From Sphingomonas kyeonggiensis (GTDB taxonomy: Bacteria > Pseudomonadota > Alphaproteobacteria > Sphingomonadales > Sphingomonadaceae), in the NCBI RefSeq assembly GCF_014204495.1, contig NZ_JACHLN010000005.1:124001-188000 (forward strand): DNA of 64,000 bases. Direction: 5' to 3'. How positions within the stretch are numbered: position 1 is the stretch's first letter; the number at the start of each line of letters is the position of its first letter. The notes beneath the pieces are model-generated. The model worked only from the letters and a program-made list of their open reading frames with translations. It was not told the origin of the DNA and ran no database searches. Positions 58,510 through 64,000 of the stretch are shown here, piece after piece. The position numbers and the translations under genes are program-made.

Positions 58510-58588
58510 GACCGTCTCCTTGGTCCTGCGACGCCCCACGCCACGTTTGTGTGACGAGCTTGTTGCGCCGTGGTGTCAGGGAGGAAAT

Positions 58589-58622
58589 AAAAAAGGGAGC
58601 CGGGGCGACCCGTCTCCCTTTT
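58589..58622 (-). terminator. Terminator of the rplU-rpmA operon
   Basis: On the minus strand arms AAAAGGGAG and CTCCCTTTT with a 14-base loop, then TTTTTTATTTCC. Confidence 0.85.
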
Positions 58623-58683
58623 CAGCTGGTTCGTTCGTCGAACCCGGGTCACCCTGGTGGGCAACCCGGTCGGTCACCCGATG

Positions 58684-58953
58684 TTATTCGGCAGCTTCCG
58701 CAATCATGTCTACCGAGCAGAACTTGCGGCCAAGCTTGCCTTCCTTGAACGACACGCGGCCGTCGACGAGCGCGAAAAGGGTATGGTCCTTGCCCATGCC
58801 CACGTTCACGCCCGGATAAATCTTGGTGCCGCGCTGACGCACGATGATGTTGCCGGCGACGACTGCTTCGCTGCCGAACTTCTTCACGCCAAGACGACGA
58901 CCGGCCGAATCACGACCGTTACGCGAAGAACCGCCTGCCTTCTTATGTGCCAT
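58684..58953 (-). CDS. rpmA: 50S ribosomal protein L27
   Basis: An 89-residue protein: MAHKKAGGSSRNGRDSAGRRLGVKKFG is the classical L27 N-terminus reaching the peptidyl-transferase centre, with no N-terminal presequence of the Firmicutes type. IIVRQRGTKIYPGVNVGMGKDHTLFAL follows. Twenty-four bases behind rplU, as in nearly all bacteria. Confidence 0.98.
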   Translation of the reverse strand: MAHKKAGGSSRNGRDSAGRRLGVKKFGSEAVVAGNIIVRQRGTKIYPGVNVGMGKDHTLFALVDGRVSFKEGKLGRKFCSVDMIAEAAE

Positions 58954-58977
58954 GGTCTATACTCCTCGTATCTTCGC

Positions 58978-59355
58978 TTACGCTTCCGCGGCCGGGGCTT
59001 CAGCCTCGGCGGGAGCGGCGGCCTTCTTCGCCTTCGGCGCGGCCTTCTTGGCTTCCTGGGCACCGATCGCGGTGATCTTCAGGATGGTGTGGTTCTGGCG
59101 GTGGCCGTTCTTGCGACGATAGTTGTGGCGACGGCGCTTCTTGAAGACGATAACCTTCTCGCCCTTCGCCTGCGCAATGATCTCGGCCGAAACGGTCAGA
59201 CCGTCGGTCGACTTCAGCTCACCACCTTCGCCGGCGAGCAGAACGTCGCCGAGCGTGACCGTCGAACCGGCCTCGCCGTCGAGCTTCTCGACAACGATCT
59301 TGTCTCCTGCGGCAACGCGATACTGCTTGCCGCCCGTGCGCACGATAGCGAACAT
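58978..59355 (-). CDS. rplU: 50S ribosomal protein L21
   Basis: A 125-residue protein from ATG 59355: MFAIVRTGGKQYRVAAGDKIVVEKL. The conserved C-terminal motif VIVFKKRRRHNYRRKNGHRQNHTILKI is present. About 23 residues of Ala/Lys/Glu-rich tail follow it (KAAPKAKKAAAPAEAEAPAAEA), common in sphingomonads and absent from E. coli L21. First gene of the rplU-rpmA operon; in many bacteria obgE follows these genes but here it lies 18 kb away. Confidence 0.98.
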   Translation of the reverse strand: MFAIVRTGGKQYRVAAGDKIVVEKLDGEAGSTVTLGDVLLAGEGGELKSTDGLTVSAEIIAQAKGEKVIVFKKRRRHNYRRKNGHRQNHTILKITAIGAQEAKKAAPKAKKAAAPAEAEAPAAEA

Positions 59356-59485
59356 CGGGTCTCTTCTCTGGTTCAAATGCTTGTGCCCGCCAAGGTTGCA
59401 CCCCGGCAGGAGGAAGGGCGCAGCTAAGGGAGAGAGTCGCGGAAGTCAACCGGTAACTGCCAGAAACGGCAGTCGGTGGCCGCGG

Positions 59486-59818
59486 TTAATGGCGATGCGT
59501 GCGCTTCAGCGTGTAGCGGCCGCCCGTATAGCCGTCGAAAAGCCCGTTGATCGCGGGGTGGTCGACCGGTTCCTCGCTGTCGTCGGCCACCAGGTTCTGC
59601 TGGCTGACATAGGCGACGTAGCTCGATTCGTCGTTCTCGGCGAGCAGGTGGTAGAAGGGCTGGTCCTTGCGGGGGCGCACGTCCTCGGGAATCGCCTCGT
59701 ACCATTCCTCGCTGTTGGCGAAGACGGGGTCGACGTCGAAGATCACGCCGCGGAACTCGAACTGGCGGTGGCGCACCACGTCGCCGATGGCGAAGCGCGC
59801 GGTCGCGACGGCGGGCAT
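59486..59818 (-). CDS. hspQ: Heat shock protein HspQ
   Basis: A 110-residue protein of the HspQ/hemimethylated-DNA-binding YccV family. From ATG 59818 (CGGAG upstream): ATARFAIGDVVRHRQFEFRGVIFDVDPVF, then RPRKDQPFYHLLAENDESSYVAYVSQQNLV, and the ending GGRYTLKRTHRH. In enterobacteria HspQ is a specificity factor for Lon protease. A longer form from 59869 (17 more residues) lacks a ribosome site. Confidence 0.93.
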   Translation of the reverse strand: MPAVATARFAIGDVVRHRQFEFRGVIFDVDPVFANSEEWYEAIPEDVRPRKDQPFYHLLAENDESSYVAYVSQQNLVADDSEEPVDHPAINGLFDGYTGGRYTLKRTHRH

Positions 59819-59991
59819 CGGAACTCCGGGCTCAAGGGGGGAAGGGGAGGCGCCGGGGGCTTGAGTCATGGACTTAATCTAATATCTCTTCGTTTAGGTA
59901 CAAGGATGCGCTTGCAGTATCCGAAACGCTGCGCTAGGGGCCGCCCCTCACAGCGACCGACGCGGAGTTTTCCGCGCAGTAATCGCCTCGC

Positions 59992-60081
59992 GGAGAGGTG
60001 GCAGAGTGGTCGAATGCGCCGCACTCGAAATGCGGTTTACGGGTAACCGTAACGAGGGTTCGAATCCCTCCCTCTCCGCCA
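59992..60081 (+). tRNA. tRNA-Ser (anticodon CGA)
   Basis: 90 bases with encoded CCA. Acceptor arms GGAGAGG and CCTCTCC with discriminator G; D-arm GTGGCAGAGTGG; anticodon arm CCGCA-CTCGAAA-TGCGG with anticodon CGA, reading UCG; long variable arm TTTACGGGTAACCGTAACG typical of tRNA-Ser; T-arm GGGTTCGAATCCC. A T-rich stretch follows. Confidence 0.97.
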
Positions 60082-60191
60082 CCTACCCCCAGTTTTTTCC
60101 GGAATTCCGCCCGCGAATCGCCCCATGGGGCAACCCGGCGTTTACCGCTTGCCCCTAGATTCCCGGCTCCCCCTCGCCATCCGGGCCGCTC

Positions 60192-61352
60192 GTGACAAAC
60201 TTCGCCTTCTTCCTGCCGGTCATGTTCAGCACCTTTGCGCTGCTGTTCCTCGCGATTTCGCGCCTCGGCCCCGCCGCCGCTCCTTTCTGGGCAGCGGGTT
60301 TCGGCTGTGCGGCGCTGGGATTCTGGGCTCCGGCGATCGACCAGCTATTGCCGTCCCCGGCCTGGTCGCTCCTCGCCGATGCCCTCTTCGCCTGTGCATT
60401 CCTCGCCTATAGCGAAGCGCTCCTGGTGCGATGGTGCGCCCGCTGGCTCCTGCATGTGCGCCTGTTCATCACGGTTGGGGCGGTTCTGGGCTGTGCCGTT
60501 GCCATATTGCTGCAGCTGCCATTGCTGGAGCTCGCGGTTTCGGACGCGGCCTCCTTCGTCCTGATTGCGCTGCCGCTCGTGGCGGCGCTCCCGCATCTTC
60601 GCAATCGACTGGATCAGGCGCTCGCCCTGGCCGCGCTGCTCGTTGCGTTCGACGGCCTCAGCCGTCTCGCCACCTTGCTGGTCACGCGAGGCTCCGGTGC
60701 CTTTCTCGACAGCGTCTATTTCTTCCTGATGCAGGCGTTCGCGAGTGTCTTCGGGCTATTCCTGGGCCTCGCCGCGCTTGCCGGCTGCATGTCCGAGCTC
60801 ATCGCCCGCTATCGCCGCGAAGCCGAACTCGATCCGCTCACCCAATCGCTCAACCGGCGCGGCTTCGATCGGGCGAGCGTCGGGGCCCATGATCGCAAGG
60901 GCGCGGTGATCAGTTGCGACATCGACCGGTTCAAGGCGGTCAACGACCGTTTCGGACATCAAAGCGGCGACCAGGTGATCAGCGCATTCGCCCGCGTCAT
61001 CATGGCGCATGTGCCCGAGGACGCGCGGGTCGCCAGGTTCGGCGGAGAAGAGTTCGTCATCTATCTCCCGGGCGCGGACCTGGCGAAGGCGATCGGCTGT
61101 GCGGAGACGATCCGCCAGGCGTTTGCCGCCACCGGTGCCGAGGCCGCGAGGATCGACCACGTCCTGACCGCAAGCTTCGGCGCTTCGGCGATCCTGGCGG
61201 ATGACGGGAGCATTTATGATGCCCTGAACCGCGCGGATCGCGCACTGTACGATGCCAAGAACAACGGGCGGAACCAGGTCTGCGCAGCAAGTTTCCTCCG
61301 CCCGATCGCCGCTCGTCCGGTCGGCGACGGCCTGGCGCGCGGGATCGGCTGA
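60192..61352 (+). CDS. Membrane-bound diguanylate cyclase (GGDEF)
   Basis: A 386-residue protein from GTG 60192. Residues 1-200 form six or more hydrophobic helices, a membrane sensor without a known name. The GGDEF domain (about 210-365) has DPLTQSLNRRGFD, DIDRFKAVNDRFGHQSGDQVI and the active-site loop GGEEF at 284-288, so it should make cyclic di-GMP. The RxxD inhibitory site five residues before it is absent (the place reads PEDA), so no product inhibition of that kind. Confidence 0.92.
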   Translation: MTNFAFFLPVMFSTFALLFLAISRLGPAAAPFWAAGFGCAALGFWAPAIDQLLPSPAWSLLADALFACAFLAYSEALLVRWCARWLLHVRLFITVGAVLGCAVAILLQLPLLELAVSDAASFVLIALPLVAALPHLRNRLDQALALAALLVAFDGLSRLATLLVTRGSGAFLDSVYFFLMQAFASVFGLFLGLAALAGCMSELIARYRREAELDPLTQSLNRRGFDRASVGAHDRKGAVISCDIDRFKAVNDRFGHQSGDQVISAFARVIMAHVPEDARVARFGGEEFVIYLPGADLAKAIGCAETIRQAFAATGAEAARIDHVLTASFGASAILADDGSIYDALNRADRALYDAKNNGRNQVCAASFLRPIAARPVGDGLARGIG

Positions 61353-61380
61353 GGAATAGCGGTCGCCCTTCGGCGCAGCG

Positions 61381-62262
61381 TCAATCCGGGCGGATCTTCA
61401 GCGTCATGTCCTGCTGCCGCCCGGTACCGTGCAGCTCCACGTGATCCTTGAAGAAATCGAGCCGGGCATAGCTGGTCTCGGGGGTGTCGAGCATCGCCTT
61501 CATGTTCACATAGTGAATGCCGGCACGCTCGCCGTAGTTGCCGTCGTGATTGTGCCCGTCGAGCCAGACCTTGGCCGAGGGATGCCGCTCCAGCAGCGCG
61601 ATCACCGCGGGCGCGTTCCACAGATTATGCTTGTTCTCGGGGTAGACCGGGAAATGGCTGAAGATCATCACCTTCAGATGCCGCTTGTCGGCACGGCCGA
61701 GTTCGGCGTCGATCCAGGCCATCTGCTCGCCGCCGATCGCGCCGTCCCATAGCGGCTTGTCGGCATAGAATGCCGCGTGCGCGGCCATGCTGCGCTTGTG
61801 CTCGGGGCTCCCGGCCGGCCAGGCATAGCTGCTCAGATCGTTGCCGTCGGTGACGAGGAACAGCCAGCCCTGGCGCTCGAAGCTGTAATAGCGCTTCTTC
61901 ATGCCCAGCTTGGCCGGCACCTGCAGCTTGTACGCGTCGTCGACCGAGAACTCGTGGTTGCCCAGCACATAATGGACCGGGTGGCGCAACTTGGCGGCCA
62001 CCGGCAGCAGCGCGTCATAGCTCGCCCAGTCCTTGTCGATGAAGTCGCCGAGATGGACGACGAAGGCGAGTTTCTGGCGGTTGAAGTCCTCCACCGCAGC
62101 GGCAAGCTTGCCCGGCGCGGTGTGGTACAGGCGCTGGCCGCTGTCGGGCGCGTCGGCATATTGCGCGTCGGCGATGGCGCCGATGCTGAACGCCGGCTTC
62201 TCTTCGCGCGGTGCAGGGCCTGCGCCAATCGCCGCCAGCGCCAGCAGGATCGTCCACCGCAT
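61381..62262 (-). CDS. Exported metallophosphoesterase
   Basis: A 293-residue calcineurin-like phosphoesterase from ATG 62262 (AAAGGA upstream). Signal peptide near residues 1-17 (ILLALAAIGAGPA). Metal motifs in order: GAIADAQYAD (D-x-H/Q type, here Gln replaces the usual His), HLGDFID, LGNHEFS, FSHFPVYP, DGHNHDGNYG. The Asp-Ala-Gln variant is seen in the Mn-dependent ADP-ribose/CDP-alcohol phosphohydrolase group. It probably acts in the periplasm on a phosphodiester or nucleotide. Confidence 0.87.
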   Translation of the reverse strand: MRWTILLALAAIGAGPAPREEKPAFSIGAIADAQYADAPDSGQRLYHTAPGKLAAAVEDFNRQKLAFVVHLGDFIDKDWASYDALLPVAAKLRHPVHYVLGNHEFSVDDAYKLQVPAKLGMKKRYYSFERQGWLFLVTDGNDLSSYAWPAGSPEHKRSMAAHAAFYADKPLWDGAIGGEQMAWIDAELGRADKRHLKVMIFSHFPVYPENKHNLWNAPAVIALLERHPSAKVWLDGHNHDGNYGERAGIHYVNMKAMLDTPETSYARLDFFKDHVELHGTGRQQDMTLKIRPD

Positions 62263-62455
62263 CACATTTTCCTTTCGTCCGATTCGCAGGGGCTTAGGCG
62301 CGACAGGTTGCAGTTTTAAGCAGCCGGGCCCGGGTGGTTGTCATGCGAGCTTCACGGAGCGTGCCTAGCGCTGAAGCGATGAGCGGGGCGATTCTCAGGC
62401 AGGGGAGAAGCGGCATGACAGCGCCGGCGCGGTCTTGCTTCAAGGGTGTGGCGCA

Positions 62456-62992
62456 GTGAACGAGTTCACTGCCATCGCCGCGCGCCGCCACGCCGCGGCC
62501 GAGGATGCCGCGTTGCGCGCCGCGCTCCACCGTTTCGTCCAGGGCCGCCTGCGCGACCGGGACGAGGGCGAGGACATCGTCCAGGAAACCTATGTCCGCC
62601 TCTATGACTATCGCCGCACAAAGGGTGTCGCCGATGTCGGCGCCTTCTGCTTCGCAGTGGCGCGCAACCTGGTGTTCGATCATTTCCGTCGCCGCCAGGC
62701 GATGCCTGCCAGCACCGAGCTCGCAGAGGATATTGTCTGCCCGCTGCCTCGCGCGGAGGAAGTGCTCGACTATCGCCAGCGCGTCGACATTCTCGTCGCG
62801 GCATTGAAGGTGATGCCGACGCTCCGCCGCGAAGTGTTCCTCCGCCGCCGGCTCGACGGGATCGCCTGCGCGACGATCGCCCAGGATCTCGACATGAGCC
62901 TGGCCGCGGTCGAGAAGCATTGCACCCGCGCCGTCGCCGACCTGCGCGCCGCGCTCGAGCGCCGCGGCCTGCCGGCGGGAGCTGCCCGGTGA
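62456..62992 (+). CDS. ECF sigma factor, FecI-like
   Basis: A 178-residue sigma factor from GTG 62456 (AAGGGTG upstream). Sigma2: LHRFVQGRLRDRDEGEDIVQETYVRLYDY, then FCFAVARNLVFDHFRRRQ. Sigma4: MPTLRREVFLRRRLDGIACATIAQDLDMSLAAVEKHCTRAVADLR, the FecI-type HTH ending VEKHxxRA. It overlaps the FecR gene by four bases. Such pairs usually control the TonB-dependent receptor gene that follows, here beyond the window edge. Confidence 0.94.
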   Translation: MNEFTAIAARRHAAAEDAALRAALHRFVQGRLRDRDEGEDIVQETYVRLYDYRRTKGVADVGAFCFAVARNLVFDHFRRRQAMPASTELAEDIVCPLPRAEEVLDYRQRVDILVAALKVMPTLRREVFLRRRLDGIACATIAQDLDMSLAAVEKHCTRAVADLRAALERRGLPAGAAR

Positions 62993-63942
62993 GTCGCCGC
63001 GCCGCCCTGAAAGATGCCGCCCGCTGGGCGATGCGCGAGGATGACGCGGTCCTGCGCGAGGCGCCGCCGGCTGCTGCGCCCGATATCCAGGCCATGCTTG
63101 ACGACCCCGCGCTTGCCGATGCGATGGGCCAGGTACCCCGCCTGTCGGACGGCGACATCCTGGCGATGCGCGCCAACCGGCGCCGTGCGCTGGGGGCGGG
63201 CGGGGCGCTTGCGCTGGTTGCGGCGATCGGTGTCGGCGGCTGGCAGGCGGGCTGGTACCGTCCGGCCGCCCCCTTGCCGCTCCACTATGAGACCGCGCGG
63301 GGCCAGCAGCTCGATATCGAGCTGGCCGATGGCTCGAAACTTCATCTGAACGGCGAGACCAGCCTCGACGTCACGCTGGGCGACAAGGCGCGCAGTGTCG
63401 CAATGCAGCGGGGCGAGGCCTATTTCGACATCGCCCACCGGCCCGACCAGCCCTTTACCGTGCTGGCGGACGGCTCGGCGACGCGCGTGCTCGGCACGGC
63501 CTTCGACATCGATATCGCGAGCGGCGGCGGCGTGCGCATCGCCGTCTATCGCGGCAAGGTCCGCTTCGGCGGTGCGGGGGCGGGCAAGGACGGTGCGGTG
63601 ATCGTCGAGGCCGGCTGGCGCACCCGTTTCGCCGATGGCAAGGCGCGAGCGCCGACCCGCTTTGACGCGACGCAGCAGGACTGGCGTCAGGGCTGGCTCG
63701 ATGTCGACAACATGAAGCTGGGCGAACTGGTCGATGCGCTCAACCGGCGAGGTGGTCCGCTGATCGCGCCGCCGCCGGGAGCATTGGCGTCGGTCGCGGT
63801 CGCCGGTCGCTTCCGCGTCGATAATCCGCATCAGCTGCTCGACGCGATGGGCGCGGCCTATGGCTTCGACGTGGTCCGCAAGGGCGAGGAACTGCACCTC
63901 GTTCCCACCGCCGGAAGTGACACAAAAACGTCAGATCAATGA
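62989..63942 (+). CDS. FecR family anti-sigma factor/signal transducer
   Basis: A 317-residue inner-membrane protein from GTG 62989. N-terminal cytoplasmic part (about 1-70) with the usual W-A-x-R-x-D (RWAMREDD); transmembrane helix about 71-87 (GAGGALALVAAIGVGGW); FecR periplasmic domain (about 100-230) with TARGQQLDIELADGSKLHLNGETSLDV, then RGEAYFDIAHRPDQPFTV and GTAFDIDIASGGGVRIAVYRGKV; and a C-terminal STN-like domain (SVAVAGRFRVDNPHQLLDAM). It relays a signal from a TonB-dependent transducer to the sigma factor. Confidence 0.94.
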   Translation: MSRRAALKDAARWAMREDDAVLREAPPAAAPDIQAMLDDPALADAMGQVPRLSDGDILAMRANRRRALGAGGALALVAAIGVGGWQAGWYRPAAPLPLHYETARGQQLDIELADGSKLHLNGETSLDVTLGDKARSVAMQRGEAYFDIAHRPDQPFTVLADGSATRVLGTAFDIDIASGGGVRIAVYRGKVRFGGAGAGKDGAVIVEAGWRTRFADGKARAPTRFDATQQDWRQGWLDVDNMKLGELVDALNRRGGPLIAPPPGALASVAVAGRFRVDNPHQLLDAMGAAYGFDVVRKGEELHLVPTAGSDTKTSDQ

Positions 63943-64000
63943 CGCTGCACTGCAACAAAATTCTTTTGTCCGGAAGCTGATCCACCCCCGTCTTCCCCCC
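63943..64000. other. Start of the region downstream of the FecR gene
   Basis: 58 bases without gene. By family habit a TonB-dependent receptor gene should follow outside the window. Confidence 0.4.

Noticed and set aside
1..64000. Search for prophage, insertion sequences, integrases, toxin-antitoxin pairs and defence systems
   Set aside because: None of the supported genes belongs to these groups; the DUF1963 and DUF1800-DUF1501 genes are not known defence genes.

Overview
The window is GC-rich chromosomal DNA from an alphaproteobacterium of the Sphingomonas type. The evidence is an acyl carrier protein gene next to serine palmitoyltransferase (sphingolipid synthesis), a PhyR/NepR/EcfG general stress response locus, the argS-SPOR-nagZ-scpAB-tatABC block typical of Alphaproteobacteria, and many small intergenic palindromes of the sort common in sphingomonads. 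I see no phage, integrase, insertion sequence, CRISPR array or plasmid gene. Every reading here comes from the sequence and family knowledge; no search was run.

Layout. 1-4.1 kb: end of the division cluster (ftsA end, ftsZ) and a TPR/SPOR protein. 4.1-19.9 kb: dgt, argS, SPOR protein, nagZ, scpA, scpB, tatA, tatB, tatC, interrupted by two insertions. The first, between dgt and argS, holds a small secreted protein, a DUF1800-DUF1501 pair, a secreted alpha/beta hydrolase, a small membrane-anchored protein and a TetR regulator. The second, between nagZ and scpA, is a di-haem cytochrome resembling RoxA/MauG. 19.9-24.9 kb: a stress-response island. It contains an entericidin-like lipoprotein, a probable small RNA with a match to the GGAAC-N16-CGTT stress promoter, a degenerate sensor kinase (PhyP-like), nepR, divergent phyR, a 45-residue membrane protein, ecfG and a second NepR-like gene. 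24.9-36.2 kb: glnE, bcp, a ferritin-like protein, an M23 peptidase, an outer-membrane protein, a DUF1963 protein, a TetR-SDR pair with a shared operator-like motif, an A-type Fe-S carrier and exonuclease III. 36.2-37.3 kb: two tandem paralogous small secreted proteins behind a sigma54-type promoter. 37.4-54.4 kb: mostly metabolism and envelope genes (N-acyltransferase, desaturase, obgE, lptFG, proB, extended SDR, FkbH-like protein, Lrp regulator, EamA transporter, FAD enzyme, secreted hydrolase) ending in acp-spt. 54.5-64 kb: hybrid histidine kinase, TetR, GNAT enzyme, L27/L21, hspQ, tRNA-Ser(CGA), diguanylate cyclase, phosphoesterase and an ECF sigma/FecR pair.

How the genes work together. 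The stress island looks like one self-controlled circuit: GGAAC/CGTT-like elements precede the entericidin gene, the small RNA, nepR, phyR and the small-TM/ecfG pair. The two phyR/nepR elements are folded into one palindrome. Several genes (N-acyltransferase, desaturase, extended SDR, FkbH-like protein, ACP, Spt) could serve sphingolipid synthesis, although only acp-spt is certain. The most novel items are the predicted stress small RNA with C-tract loops (20198-20300), the twin NepR arrangement with its palindromic promoter, and the sigma54-preceded pair of small secreted proteins.
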